Below, piece after piece: positions 8,622 through 18,053 of a stretch of 64,000 bases of DNA. The notes under the pieces were generated by a model. It ran no database searches and had not been told where the DNA came from. It saw only the letters and a list, made by a program, of their open reading frames with translations. Both the position numbers and the translations under genes were made by a program. The stretch comes from [Flexibacter] sp. ATCC 35208 (GTDB lineage Bacteria; Bacteroidota; Bacteroidia; Chitinophagales; Chitinophagaceae): the NCBI RefSeq assembly GCF_001975825.1, contig NZ_MTKN01000002.1, forward strand, positions 264,473 through 328,472, given 5' to 3'. The stretch's first letter is position 1. Every line of letters begins with the position of its first letter.

Positions 8622-9566
8622 TTATTTATTACTTAATAAATAAGTGACTGCTTCAAAAATTAATGCAGCGCCCAGTCTCGCCGTACGCTGATCAACGTCG
8701 AAAGAAGGATTCAATTCTGCTATATCCATGCCCGCTAGTTGGCCACTGTGAAGGATTGTACGAAAACATTCTAAAAACAAACCATCCGGGCGAATGCCAT
8801 TAAATGCAGTTGCACTTACCCCCGGTGCATATGCTGCGGCGAATACATCCAGATCGATAGTCAGGTATAATTTGTCTGCCTTTTTGATAAACTCCTCTAC
8901 CACTACTTTCAACAATGTACGATCCTGAAAGTGAAATGCATCAGCCTCTATATATTGTACATCCAGTTCTCCTGCTATTCTGAATAACTGTTGTGTATTG
9001 CTTAATTGCTGAATACCTAAAGCGAGATATTGAAAAGGTGAATGCTGCTGTGATAATTGCCAGAAACCTGTTCCGGAACTAACACCTTCCGTACGCAGGT
9101 CAAAATGTGCATCGAAGTTAATCAACCCTAATTGCTCACCGGGCAAGGATTGGTACAACCCATGTGCATGACCGTAAGTGATCTCATGCCCACCTCCTAA
9201 TAGTATAGGAGTATGTCCCGCACGTTTTATTAATTGCACCGCGCCACTCAATGCTTGTTGTGCCGCTTCCAGATCCTCGTCAGGACAGATAATGTTTCCT
9301 CCATCCATCAGCAAACCATCAAAGTGTACAGGAAAACTACCCATCGCCTGCCGCAACGTAGCCGGACCTGCAGCAGCACCTACCCGTCCTTTGTTTCTCC
9401 GCACACCTTCATCTACAGCAAACCCCAGCAGCACTACACCATTGCCGGGAGGCAAAGGTTCCGATAAGTCTACACATTTCACCTGCTGATGCCAGCGGCT
9501 TACTTCTTCATCTGTGCCATCTATTCTGCCGGTCCATGCTACCGGTTGTTGATAATACGCTTTCAT
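8622..9566 (-). CDS. hutG: formimidoylglutamase
   Basis: 314-residue ureohydrolase (arginase family) that hydrolyses N-formimidoyl-L-glutamate to glutamate and formamide, the last step of this form of histidine degradation. The binuclear-metal ligands are visible: GGGHE (His127), FDAHFD (Asp152, His154, Asp156) and TIDLDV (Asp238, Asp240) followed by the APGVSA motif usual in formimidoylglutamases. Its start overlaps the hutI stop by 4 bases (ATGA). Last gene of the hut operon. Agmatinase is a less likely alternative given the context. Confidence 0.93.
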   Translation of the reverse strand: MKAYYQQPVAWTGRIDGTDEEVSRWHQQVKCVDLSEPLPPGNGVVLLGFAVDEGVRRNKGRVGAAAGPATLRQAMGSFPVHFDGLLMDGGNIICPDEDLEAAQQALSGAVQLIKRAGHTPILLGGGHEITYGHAHGLYQSLPGEQLGLINFDAHFDLRTEGVSSGTGFWQLSQQHSPFQYLALGIQQLSNTQQLFRIAGELDVQYIEADAFHFQDRTLLKVVVEEFIKKADKLYLTIDLDVFAAAYAPGVSATAFNGIRPDGLFLECFRTILHSGQLAGMDIAELNPSFDVDQRTARLGAALIFEAVTYLLSNK

Positions 9567-10768
9567 ATTTTTTCTCCTCCTTTCCAGACCTGCGAAGGTT
9601 TCATTTTTCCCTGATAATACAAAAGGTCTCTGTAATCATTAGTAGAATATACCTGCATATCTGCCGCAAAGCCTTCGGCCAGTTGTCCTATATTATTTAT
9701 ATCCAAAGCCTTCGCTGCTCTGACAGTCAGGCCAGCCAATACTTCTGCCGTAGATAATTTTTCTGCTGCACTCATCACCGCCGCCTGCAATAGCAGATCT
9801 CCCATCGGCGCAGAACCCGGATTCCAGTCACTCGCAATGGCTACACAGGCACCCGCATCCAATAGCTTACGCGCAGGTGCATAGTGCATGCCTAAGCCTA
9901 AAGAAGCACCGGGTAGCACGACAGATACGATATCTGCATTGGCCAACCGTGTGATATCATTTTCATTACTGGCTTCCAGGTGATCTGCTGACAAGGCGCC
10001 TGCTGCTATCGCTATGGCAGAACCGCCACTACTAAACTGGTCGGCATGTACAGTTAATGCAAAGCCCAGTTCTTTTGCTTTTAGTAAATAAGGCAATGCT
10101 TCTGCTGCACTAAAGGCAGTTTCTTCTATGAAGATGTCTACTCTTTTACAATGAATAGCTGGTAGTAATTGCGCGACTACTTCTTCCAGATAATCAGCAC
10201 CCGTGTAATCTTTCGGCATCATATGCGCTGCCAGACAAGTAGGCACCAGCGTAGCTTTCGTAAGCTCGCCAGCCTGTCTGATCGCCTGCAACATCTTGAT
10301 CTCTTCATTTATTGACAGACCATATCCACTCTTCACTTCAATCGTAGTCACCCCTTCCTGCAAATGCCTGTTCGCTCTTTCAGCTGTATTTGTTCTCAAT
10401 GTCTCAGTAGATGCCGCACGCGTCTTCATCACAGAATCCCATATACCACCACCTGCACGTGCAATTTCGAGATACGTCTTCCCCGCTATGCGCATGGCAT
10501 AATCACGGCTTCGGTTACCATCAAAACAGATATGCGTGTGGCAATCAATAAAGCCCGGCAGTAATACCGCCGGACCATATATCAACACTGGCAGTGCATG
10601 GGAATACTGATTACGTAGTTCATTGTAATCACCGACTGCTAGAATCTTTCCTTCGTGCGTGACCACACCTCCATCTTCAATGACAGTGAGCTGTGCATCG
10701 GGCAATGCTCCCTTCAAAGGCAATCCTGTAAGGGGTATGATCTGTGAAAATGGTCCTATAAGTTTCAT
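9563..10768 (-). CDS. hutI: imidazolonepropionase
   Basis: 401-residue amidohydrolase-superfamily enzyme that opens 4-imidazolone-5-propionate to N-formimidoyl-glutamate. The metal-binding HxH is in [10 protein letters not shown] (His77, His79). Later features include the [11 protein letters not shown] segment with another metal His and [10 protein letters not shown] near the C-terminal third, which holds the catalytic Asp. Length matches the family. It overlaps hutU upstream and hutG downstream by 4 bases each, implying translational coupling within the hut operon. Confidence 0.95.
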   Translation of the reverse strand: MKLIGPFSQIIPLTGLPLKGALPDAQLTVIEDGGVVTHEGKILAVGDYNELRNQYSHALPVLIYGPAVLLPGFIDCHTHICFDGNRSRDYAMRIAGKTYLEIARAGGGIWDSVMKTRAASTETLRTNTAERANRHLQEGVTTIEVKSGYGLSINEEIKMLQAIRQAGELTKATLVPTCLAAHMMPKDYTGADYLEEVVAQLLPAIHCKRVDIFIEETAFSAAEALPYLLKAKELGFALTVHADQFSSGGSAIAIAAGALSADHLEASNENDITRLANADIVSVVLPGASLGLGMHYAPARKLLDAGACVAIASDWNPGSAPMGDLLLQAAVMSAAEKLSTAEVLAGLTVRAAKALDINNIGQLAEGFAADMQVYSTNDYRDLLYYQGKMKPSQVWKGGEKI

Positions 10769-12435
10769 CTGTACAAATCAAATTGAATGGCTATTTCCTG
10801 TGCTTTTTCATATCCTGCATCTGCATGTCTGAAAATGCCTAATGCAGGATCATTGAATAATACCCTTTGCAAACAAGCTGCGGCCCTGTCAGTGCCATCT
10901 GCCAGTACCACCATGCCTGCATGTTGTGAATAACCCATGCCCACTCCCCCACCATGATGGAAGGATACCCAGGTAGCACCACCACCTGTATTGGCCATAA
11001 GGTTCAGCAATGTCCAGTCAGATACCGCATCTGAACCATCTTTCATAGATTCTGTTTCCCTGTTGGGAGAAGCCACAGAACCACAATCCAAATGATCTCT
11101 TCCTATCACAATAGGTGCTTTCACTTTACCACTGCGCACCAGTTCATTGAAGATCAGGCCCGCTTTTTCACGCTCTCCCATTCCCAGCCAGCATATTCTG
11201 GCAGGCAATCCCTGGAAGGCGACTTTCTCCTGTGCTTTTTTCAACCAGTTGATCAAAGGCTTGTTGTCAGGAAATGCTTCCATCAAGGCCTGATCGGTTG
11301 TATAAATATCCTGTGGATCACCTGATAATGCTACCCATCTGAAAGGACCTTTCCCTTCGCAGAACAGTGGTCTGATATAGGCAGGTGTGAACCCCGGAAA
11401 ATCAAATGCATTCGGCTCTCCGCCTTCTCTTGCAAACTCACGCAGGTTATTACCATAGTCAAAAGTGATGGCACCTTTGCGTTGTAATTCCAGCATAAAA
11501 CCTACGTGTCTTGCCATACTTTTCAACGATTGTTGTTTGTAAGCAGCAGGATCTTTTTTACGCAGGTCAGCGGCTGCTGCCAGTGTCAAACCGTTTGGTA
11601 TATAACCATTGATAGGATCATGTGCAGAAGTCTGATCTGTTAATATATCAGGTATAATATTATCCTGCAATAATCTTTCCAGCATATCACCAGCATCACT
11701 CACCAGTCCGATAGACAGGGCTTCTCCTTTTGCCATCGCTTCTTTGGCCCAGCTAATGGCTTCTTCATAAGAATGCGTGATACGATCGATGTATTTAGTA
11801 CCAATACGTTTTCTGATCCTGCTCTCATCCACATCTGCACCCAGGAACACAGCACCCGCCATAGTAGCGGCCAGTGGCTGTGCACCACCCATACCACCGA
11901 TGCCGGCAGTAACCAGCAGTTTCCCTTTCAGGTCGCCATCAAAGTGCTGACGGCCGCATTCCACAAAGGTTTCGTAGGTACCCTGCAGAATACCCTGTGT
12001 ACCTATGTAGATCCAGCTGCCAGCCGTCATCTGTCCGTACATCATCAGTCCTTTTGCACGCAGTTCGTTGAAATGCTCCCAGGTAGCCCATTTCGGCACA
12101 AGGTTACTATTCGCCAGCATCACTCTGGGTGCCTGCGGATGTGTACGCACGATACCTACCGGTTTACCTGACTGTACTAATAGTGAATGTTCTTCATCCA
12201 GTGTAAGCAGGGTTTCGATGATCTTTTGCAATGCTTCCTTATTGCGGGCAGCCTGACCTATACCACCGTAAACAACCAGTTCATCAGGGTTCTCCGCCAC
12301 TTCATCATCGAGGTTGTTCAGGAGCATGCGCAGGGGGGCCTCCGTTTGCCAGGAGCGGGCGTGCAGCTCAGGGCCACGAGGGGCCTTGTAATGGGGATGC
12401 GCTGCGTATTGCTTAATAAAATCCAAACTGGTCAT
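10765..12435 (-). CDS. hutU: urocanate hydratase
   Basis: 556-residue NAD+-dependent urocanase that converts urocanate to imidazolone propionate. The start was placed at ATG 12433-12435 because the family N-terminus ([22 protein letters not shown], residues about 18-39) follows at the normal distance; an upstream ATG at 12480 lies far inside hutH. Other signatures are [33 protein letters not shown] for NAD+ binding, and DQTSAHDP. The first 23 bases overlap the end of hutH, and the end overlaps hutI by 4 bases. Length is normal. Confidence 0.96.
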   Translation of the reverse strand: MTSLDFIKQYAAHPHYKAPRGPELHARSWQTEAPLRMLLNNLDDEVAENPDELVVYGGIGQAARNKEALQKIIETLLTLDEEHSLLVQSGKPVGIVRTHPQAPRVMLANSNLVPKWATWEHFNELRAKGLMMYGQMTAGSWIYIGTQGILQGTYETFVECGRQHFDGDLKGKLLVTAGIGGMGGAQPLAATMAGAVFLGADVDESRIRKRIGTKYIDRITHSYEEAISWAKEAMAKGEALSIGLVSDAGDMLERLLQDNIIPDILTDQTSAHDPINGYIPNGLTLAAAADLRKKDPAAYKQQSLKSMARHVGFMLELQRKGAITFDYGNNLREFAREGGEPNAFDFPGFTPAYIRPLFCEGKGPFRWVALSGDPQDIYTTDQALMEAFPDNKPLINWLKKAQEKVAFQGLPARICWLGMGEREKAGLIFNELVRSGKVKAPIVIGRDHLDCGSVASPNRETESMKDGSDAVSDWTLLNLMANTGGGATWVSFHHGGGVGMGYSQHAGMVVLADGTDRAAACLQRVLFNDPALGIFRHADAGYEKAQEIAIQFDLYR

Positions 12436-13981
12436 GATAAATACCGTTGAGTGATAAATGATTGGCCAGGGCTGTTTCATTGGCTACCCTGACGATGGAT
12501 TGCTGGCGTACGATTGTATGTAACTGTTGTATGTCGTAAGCGAAAATGCGGTCTTTGGTAGCGAAAGGTACCGTCTCTCTTACAAAGGCATGTACGGCTT
12601 CCAATACCGGACCTGATGTGAGCGGACGTCTGAAATTCACTGCCTGAGCGGCATACAACAATTCTATAGCGAGTATATATTCGAGATTATCTATTACCTG
12701 GTGGAGTTTGCGACCACTGATAGAGCCCATGGATACATGGTCTTCCTGTCCTAACGAAGTAGGCACGCTATCTGCGCTGGCAGGGAAACAAAGCGTTTTG
12801 TTCTCAGTGACCAACGCTGCCGTGGTATACTGTGGTATCATAAAACCGGAGTTCAACCCGGCATCTTCAATCAATAATTTTGGCAATCCATACCTACCTT
12901 CTATCATCATATAGCAACGGCGATCTGAAATGTTGCCCAGTTCTGCCGCCGCCACAGTCGCGTAATCCAGTGGCAATGCCAGTGGCTGACCATGGAAGTT
13001 ACCACCACTGATCGTATCGTCTGCACTAAAGATGATAGGATTATCTGTTACGGCATTCAGTTCAATCGTTACCAGGTCGAGCAAATGTAACCAGGCAGTG
13101 CGCGAAGCACCATGTACCTGTGGCATACAGCGCAGGGAATAAGGATCCTGTACCCTGCCACAATCCACATGTGCCGCCATGATGCCGGAGTTTTCGAGCA
13201 TCGTCTTCAGGCGGTGTGCTACCAGCTGATTGCCTGGAAATGGCCTGATGGCATGAATCCTGGGGTCAAAAGGACGTGCAGTACCCATCAGGCCTTCCAG
13301 TGATAATGCTCCTACAATATCCGCGGTTTCCAAAGCATTGTGTAGTCGTTGTAATGCTGTCACCGCAAAGGCAAGAATAAATTGCGTTCCGTTGATGAGG
13401 GCTAATCCCTCTTTAGGGCCCAGTGCCACAGGGGTCAGACCTTCTGCCTGTAACACAGCTGCCGCAGGTTGGCGCTGACCTTTATAATATACTTCACCCA
13501 ATCCGATCAATGGCAGGAAGAGGTGTGACAATGGCGCAAGATCGCCGGATGCACCCACTGAACCCTTCTCAGGTACAACTGGGGTGATATGCGCATCGAT
13601 CATCCAGATGATGCGCTCCAGGGTAGCTGGTGCTACACCTGAGTATCCCTGTGCCAGGGCATGCACTTTGGTAATGAGCATGACTCTGGCTACCGTAATG
13701 GGGATTGGATTTCCTACGCCCACACTATGGCTTTGCAGTATATTATATTGTAAGGTCCGGGTATCTTGTTCATTGATGCGGGTATCGCACAGAGGGCCAA
13801 AACCGGTATTGATACCATATACCGTACTATGTTGCGAGACGATGGTCTGTACGTGACCATAACTGGTAGCGATACGATCAGCCACTTCCGGCACCAGTAC
13901 CCCTTTTACCTGCCCATCGGCAATGGCAAGGGCTTTACCGGGAGTGAGCTGATCTACCCCGTATTTGAATTGGTGTATCAT
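12413..13981 (-). CDS. hutH: histidine ammonia-lyase
   Basis: 522-residue aromatic ammonia-lyase that removes ammonia from histidine to give urocanate. The self-forming MIO cofactor triad Ala144-Ser145-Gly146 lies in [14 protein letters not shown], and the catalytic Tyr55 region VYGINTGFG is intact. The segment QEDHVSMG is present further on. Length is slightly longer than the classic enzymes. First catalytic gene of the operon, 9 bases behind the MarR-type regulator gene and overlapping hutU. Confidence 0.96.
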   Translation of the reverse strand: MIHQFKYGVDQLTPGKALAIADGQVKGVLVPEVADRIATSYGHVQTIVSQHSTVYGINTGFGPLCDTRINEQDTRTLQYNILQSHSVGVGNPIPITVARVMLITKVHALAQGYSGVAPATLERIIWMIDAHITPVVPEKGSVGASGDLAPLSHLFLPLIGLGEVYYKGQRQPAAAVLQAEGLTPVALGPKEGLALINGTQFILAFAVTALQRLHNALETADIVGALSLEGLMGTARPFDPRIHAIRPFPGNQLVAHRLKTMLENSGIMAAHVDCGRVQDPYSLRCMPQVHGASRTAWLHLLDLVTIELNAVTDNPIIFSADDTISGGNFHGQPLALPLDYATVAAAELGNISDRRCYMMIEGRYGLPKLLIEDAGLNSGFMIPQYTTAALVTENKTLCFPASADSVPTSLGQEDHVSMGSISGRKLHQVIDNLEYILAIELLYAAQAVNFRRPLTSGPVLEAVHAFVRETVPFATKDRIFAYDIQQLHTIVRQQSIVRVANETALANHLSLNGIYHDQFGFY

Positions 13982-13990
13982 TATAATTAG

Positions 13991-14473
13991 TTATTTCATT
14001 GCTTTCAGGATCCTGGTGGATAAGGGTTCGGCTTCCACACTGTTTTCCACAGCAGTTACTGCTTCCAGTACCTGTTTACTCATTTTGTTTTCATCCGCCA
14101 GTTCGGTCATGGCCTTCGTAATTGCCTCCCATATTGGCTGTATCTGTTGCAGCATTTCCTCGCCCTTTTTACTGAGCATTACCAGTTGCCGGCGCCCATC
14201 GTCCGGACAGGGAGCGGTTCTGACCAGCCCTTTCTTTTTCAAACCTGTCACCAGCTGACTGATAGCCGAGTGACTTACTTCCAGCTGTGCAGCAATATCA
14301 ATCAATGGCATGGGCTGTTCTTTGCCCAATATGTAAAACACCGGAAACCAGCTGGCTTCAAAGGGTATTCCAGCCTGCTCATATACCTTATTTACCTCGC
14401 TCAGGAAGTATTCACTCAATCGCCGTAACCGGCTGCCAAACACCAGGAAGCCCAAGGAAGAATAGAAACTCAT
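13991..14473 (-). CDS. MarR-family transcriptional regulator, leader gene of the hut operon
   Basis: 160-residue protein with a winged-helix core. The segment PMPLIDIAAQLEVSHSAISQLVTGLKKKGLV (about 56-86) is a MarR helix-turn-helix and recognition helix, followed by the wing 'TAPCPDDGRRQLVMLSKKGEEM'. The flanking helices would form the dimer interface. It ends 9 bases before hutH on the same strand, so it is probably cotranscribed and autoregulated. A palindrome 9 bases upstream of its start (14482-14495) is a likely operator. Histidine utilisation is more often controlled by GntR-type HutC, so this pairing is notable. Ligand unknown; urocanate is a guess. Confidence 0.88.
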   Translation of the reverse strand: MSFYSSLGFLVFGSRLRRLSEYFLSEVNKVYEQAGIPFEASWFPVFYILGKEQPMPLIDIAAQLEVSHSAISQLVTGLKKKGLVRTAPCPDDGRRQLVMLSKKGEEMLQQIQPIWEAITKAMTELADENKMSKQVLEAVTAVENSVEAEPLSTRILKAMK

Positions 14474-14481
14474 GTAAATTA

Positions 14482-14495
14482 TATAAGCACTTATA
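14482..14495. promoter_or_regulatory. candidate MarR operator upstream of marR-hut
   Basis: TATAAGCACTTATA is an inverted repeat with 6-base arms (TATAAG / CTTATA) and a 2-base centre, 9 bases before the MarR start codon. Position and size fit an autoregulatory MarR site. Confidence 0.5.
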
Positions 14496-14512
14496 CATTT
14501 AGATACAATAAT

Positions 14513-14532
14513 AAGGAATTATTCAATTCCTT
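14513..14532. repeat. inverted repeat between the SET gene and marR
   Basis: AAGGAATT and AATTCCTT (8-base perfect arms, 4-base spacer). It could be a second regulator site or a weak terminator for the SET gene, whose stop lies 30 bases away. Confidence 0.4.
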
Positions 14533-14561
14533 TTATTGAGACTAACCGTCTGGTATGTTAA

Positions 14562-14951
14562 TTATTTTTTCCTGACATCGAACCAAACGGCTGATGAGTC
14601 AGATGGATCCCCATTATAGTTGATCTGCAATTCTTCTCCTTTCTTAATCTCTCTACGGGTGATGATACTCATGGTTTCTTCATCAAAATCCATTTCGTAT
14701 ATACAATTGGGGTCGTAGGAGTGATTATAGATGGAGCAAAAACCCAGTGCTATACAAGAACGGGTTTCACGCACACCCCATAGAAAAATGTAATTATGCA
14801 ACTTGGTCTTATCCACGATTTCAGTGTCATCATAAGATAAAACGAGTACAGGCGAGGTTTCTATTCTGGTTCCCGCAGGTATTTTATCTTTTGTAAACAC
14901 TCCACGACCTTTGCCTTTTGTCTTATCGACGTATAAATATGGTTTAATCAT
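14562..14951 (-). CDS. small SET-domain protein
   Basis: 129-residue protein consisting almost only of a SET domain, the fold of protein lysine methyltransferases that use S-adenosylmethionine. Visible motifs are KGKGRGVFT (12-20), the SAM-binding SIYNHSYDPNC (Asn76-His77-Ser78) and EELQINYNGD near the C-terminus. No pre- or post-SET cysteine cluster follows. The start was set at ATG 14949-14951, since the 16 extra residues of the longer frame are hydrophobic and outside the family. Such stand-alone SET proteins occur in many bacteria; the target protein is unknown. Confidence 0.85.
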   Translation of the reverse strand: MIKPYLYVDKTKGKGRGVFTKDKIPAGTRIETSPVLVLSYDDTEIVDKTKLHNYIFLWGVRETRSCIALGFCSIYNHSYDPNCIYEMDFDEETMSIITRREIKKGEELQINYNGDPSDSSAVWFDVRKK

Positions 14952-15017
14952 ATAGCTGTAAAAACTTCGTAAAGTAAAGGTAAAGGAAGAAGTTATCAAA
15001 ATCAGGCATAAAAATTT

Positions 15018-15025
15018 TAGGTTTG
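15018..15025 (+). promoter_or_regulatory. putative -7 promoter box of the bestrophin gene
   Basis: TAGGTTTG matches TAnnTTTG, 20 bases before the ATG, in the spacer divergent from the SET gene. No clear -33 element. Confidence 0.4.
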
Positions 15026-15045
15026 CGGAAATCTAACGTTCAAAG

Positions 15046-15915
15046 ATGATTGATTACAATCCTAAGGCCTGGTTCACTTTTATATTCAGGATTCACAAGG
15101 CCGACACTGTACGCAAGTTGTTCCCCATGTTCATAGCCATTGGTTGTTATTCGGCTGTGGTTGCTCTTCTTGAGCTGAAATTACTGCACCTGTCAGACGT
15201 AGCTGAATGGAAAAATATAGTTTTTGTGCATAGTGTGCTGGGGTTTGTTATCTCCCTGTTACTGGTATTCCGTACCAATACGGCCTACGACCGCTGGTGG
15301 GAAGGCCGCCGGCTTTGGGGTAGCCTGGTAAACAACAGCCGCAATCTGGCTATCAAGCTACATGCGATGTTGCCTGCCAGCAATACTGCTTCGAGAGAGT
15401 TTTTCAGGGTCATGATCCCCAATTATGCGTATGCCCTTAAGAATCACCTCCGCACCAGATATATCCCTGAAGAACTGGACCTGAGCCAGGGTGCCCCGCT
15501 GGATGATAAAAAACACGTTCCTAACCAGATAGCTGTTCAGATTATTGCACATGTCAATGACCTGTACCGCAAGCAGCAGCTCTCCGGCGAACAGTTGATC
15601 CTTCTTAAAGATGAATTACAGGCTTTTACGGATGTATGTGGCGCCTGTGAACGTATCAGGAATACCCCCATCCCCTTTTCCTATAGCGTATTTATCAAGA
15701 AGTTCATTTTCTTCTATGTAATGACCTTACCCTTTGGATATGTATTTACCGTAGGTTTCCTGATCATACCGATCGTCGTTTTCATTTTCTATGTACTGGC
15801 CAGCCTTGAGTTGATCGCAGAGGAAATCGAGGACCCATTTGGTTTTGATGCCAATGACCTGCCGACAGACACTATTTCTGCCAACATTCGTAAGCATGTG
15901 GCAGAGATATTGTGA
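15046..15915 (+). CDS. bestrophin-family ion channel
   Basis: 289-residue integral membrane protein of the bestrophin/UPF0187 family, pentameric channels in the inner membrane; bacterial members studied so far conduct cations or anions. Hydrophobic segments lie near residues 25-45, 60-80, 205-230 and 235-255. The conserved FRTNTAYDRWWEGRRLWG (about 85-102) and the C-terminal IEDPFGFDANDLP motif are clear. It precedes mgtE by 51 bases on the same strand, so the two may form an ion-transport unit. Confidence 0.9.
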   Translation: MIDYNPKAWFTFIFRIHKADTVRKLFPMFIAIGCYSAVVALLELKLLHLSDVAEWKNIVFVHSVLGFVISLLLVFRTNTAYDRWWEGRRLWGSLVNNSRNLAIKLHAMLPASNTASREFFRVMIPNYAYALKNHLRTRYIPEELDLSQGAPLDDKKHVPNQIAVQIIAHVNDLYRKQQLSGEQLILLKDELQAFTDVCGACERIRNTPIPFSYSVFIKKFIFFYVMTLPFGYVFTVGFLIIPIVVFIFYVLASLELIAEEIEDPFGFDANDLPTDTISANIRKHVAEIL

Positions 15916-15966
15916 TGTTCCCAATTCAACTTTCTTTAATTTCGCCACCTGACAGCCTTTTGGACT

Positions 15967-17343
15967 ATGGAAAATGAAGCTTTACTGGAAAAATTTGAGC
16001 AGCTGATCAAAGAGCAAGGCTACCAGGAACTGAGAGTGTACCTGGATGATCAGCTCATTACTGATATAGCAGAACTCATTCATGAAATGCCGGAGCAGGC
16101 GGGCATTATTATTAATAATTTGTCCATAGGCCGGGCATCGGCTGCTTTCAGGATATTGGAATTCCATGTCCAGGAAGATGTGATCAGGGAATTGCCTGCT
16201 GCCAAAGTAGCGGAACTGCTCAACGAGCTCCCTGCCGATGACCGTACCTCCTTCCTGGGAGAACTGCATAGCGATGTGGTAAAAGAACTGATCAAGCTCC
16301 TGGATCCTGAGGAACGCAAGATCACCCTGAGCCTGCTCGGTTACAAAGAAACCAGCGTAGGCCGTATCATGACCCCCGACTACATCGCAGTCAGGGAGGA
16401 ATGGTCCGTGAAGCATGTGCTGGACTACATCCGCGAATATGGTAAGGATAGTGAAACCATCGACGTAATATATGTAGTGGACGAAAAAGGCAAGCTGATC
16501 GATGACTTCAGGATCAGGGAATTCCTGCTGGTAGCCACCGACACCATGGTGCATACCCTCATGGACGACCGCTTTGTAGCCTTGCACGTGAACGATGAAC
16601 AGGAAGAAGCCATCCAGATCTTCAGGATGGAGAACCGGGTAGCCCTCCCTGTAGTGGATGATGAAGGTATCCTGTTGGGAATCGTGACCATTGACGATAT
16701 GTTGTGGATTGCGAACGAAGAACATACAGAAGATATCCAGAAGATCGGTGGTACCGAAGCCCTGGACGAACCTTACCTGGACATTCCCCTCCTGAAGCTG
16801 GTGAAGAAACGCATAGGCTGGCTCGTCATTCTCTTTATAGGCGAAATGCTCACTGCTACTGCCATGGCCTTTTTCGAAGGTGAAATCGCCAAAGCAGTCG
16901 TACTGGCACTATTCGTTCCACTGATCATTTCCAGTGGTGGTAACAGCGGCTCCCAGGCCTCTACCCTTATCATTCAGGCCATGGCCCTGGGTGAAATTAC
17001 CCTGACTGACTGGTGGAGAGTGATGCGCCGTGAGATCGTTTCCGGCCTGCTGCTGGGTGGGGTACTGGGTATCATTGGTTTTATCAGGATCGTATTCTGG
17101 AATTCACTCTTCCATAGCTATGGAGAGCATTCTATACTGGTAGGTCTCACTGTAGGTATATCACTGGTAGGCGTAGTACTATGGGGTACCCTTTCCGGCT
17201 CCATGCTGCCCCTCATACTGAAAAAGCTGGGGGCTGACCCTGCTACCTCTTCCGCGCCATTTGTGGCCACACTGGTGGATGTAACAGGGTTGCTGATCTA
17301 TTTCTCTGTGGCTTTTGCCCTTATGAAAGGAACATTGCTCTAA
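15967..17343 (+). CDS. mgtE: magnesium transporter MgtE
   Basis: 458-residue Mg2+ channel of the MgtE family in the inner membrane. The order is the N domain of helical repeats (about 30-130, with ELLNELPADDRTSFLGEL), two CBS domains (about 135-255) starting at VGRIMTPDYIAV, a linking plug helix, and a five-helix pore domain (about 285-455) with the SSGGNSGSQAS and GGNSG-type pore motif. Intracellular Mg2+ bound to the N and CBS domains closes the channel in characterised members. Its stop overlaps the stop of the convergent phosphatase gene by 3 bases. Confidence 0.95.
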   Translation: MENEALLEKFEQLIKEQGYQELRVYLDDQLITDIAELIHEMPEQAGIIINNLSIGRASAAFRILEFHVQEDVIRELPAAKVAELLNELPADDRTSFLGELHSDVVKELIKLLDPEERKITLSLLGYKETSVGRIMTPDYIAVREEWSVKHVLDYIREYGKDSETIDVIYVVDEKGKLIDDFRIREFLLVATDTMVHTLMDDRFVALHVNDEQEEAIQIFRMENRVALPVVDDEGILLGIVTIDDMLWIANEEHTEDIQKIGGTEALDEPYLDIPLLKLVKKRIGWLVILFIGEMLTATAMAFFEGEIAKAVVLALFVPLIISSGGNSGSQASTLIIQAMALGEITLTDWWRVMRREIVSGLLLGGVLGIIGFIRIVFWNSLFHSYGEHSILVGLTVGISLVGVVLWGTLSGSMLPLILKKLGADPATSSAPFVATLVDVTGLLIYFSVAFALMKGTLL

Positions 17344-17861
17344 TACCGGATACGCTTACATCTGGCCGTATCCCTGCTTTTGCGGACAATAAATAAACTA
17401 CTGTAATCTGCTTCTTTTACCGAATCCACTGGTGCCTTTGCTTTCAATGAACGAATCACTGGCACCAGTGTTTTTTGTTGCCCGATTATCAACAATCGCT
17501 TGCCCCAGTCTTCTCTGCGGGTAATTTCATACAACAATCCCTCCCCTGAAGAATCAGGTTGATAAGTCACCGTATCTATATTTAAATAAATTCTGAGTGA
17601 TTCTGCCGTTTCCTTTGCGGAAGCATATGGAGTAATATAAATACGTTGTACACCGGAGTCTTTCAGGAACCGGTACAGGGCACCTGCTTTTGCATAGCCA
17701 CTGTCTGTAAGCATTATCGAATCACATTCCTGTGCATGCCTTACGAGATAAAAAACACCAGTCAGAAACGTACTGTCTTCTGACAGGGGTACCTGCTGCC
17801 GTTCTGGTAACGGCTGCTGGCATGCCATGCAGCAGAACAATAATATTACAACATATCTCAT
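17340..17861 (-). CDS. degenerate histidine-phosphatase-family lipoprotein
   Basis: 173-residue exported protein. The N-terminus MRYVVILLFCCMACQQ ends in a lipobox-like AC, so it is probably a lipoprotein. The first catalytic motif is intact (FYLVRHAQE, with Arg-His), but the motif that normally reads GHSNT, carrying the second catalytic His, reads IIGQQKT, and the usual Arg in the 'YxRxxQTA' segment is missing (ITPYASAKETAES). It therefore has the fold of a phosphoglycerate-mutase-like phosphatase but probably lacks normal activity. It overlaps the end of mgtE and is transcribed towards it. Confidence 0.75.
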   Translation of the reverse strand: MRYVVILLFCCMACQQPLPERQQVPLSEDSTFLTGVFYLVRHAQECDSIMLTDSGYAKAGALYRFLKDSGVQRIYITPYASAKETAESLRIYLNIDTVTYQPDSSGEGLLYEITRREDWGKRLLIIGQQKTLVPVIRSLKAKAPVDSVKEADYSSLFIVRKSRDTARCKRIRY

Positions 17862-18053
17862 AGGATAACTGATTCAATTTCTGCGACAAATTACGCATTT
17901 TCTACGCATTTGAAACTGGATAAGTCCGCCTTTATATGCTTAACTATATCATGATCATTAGATTATCTTTAAACTTTATTACCCATTGTTTGTAGAATTT
18001 TCACATTTTTTAGGCATATTGCAACCCGTCTCCATGTAAAACTGAAAAACAAT

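Noticed and set aside
10765..12480. Start of hutU at 12480
   Set aside because: This ATG lies deeper in hutH and adds 15 residues not seen in the family; ATG 12433-12435 fits better.
17862..18053. glmS ribozyme in the leader of glmS
   Set aside because: No glmS ribozyme core could be recognised in the 190 bases upstream; that ribozyme is mainly found in Firmicutes.
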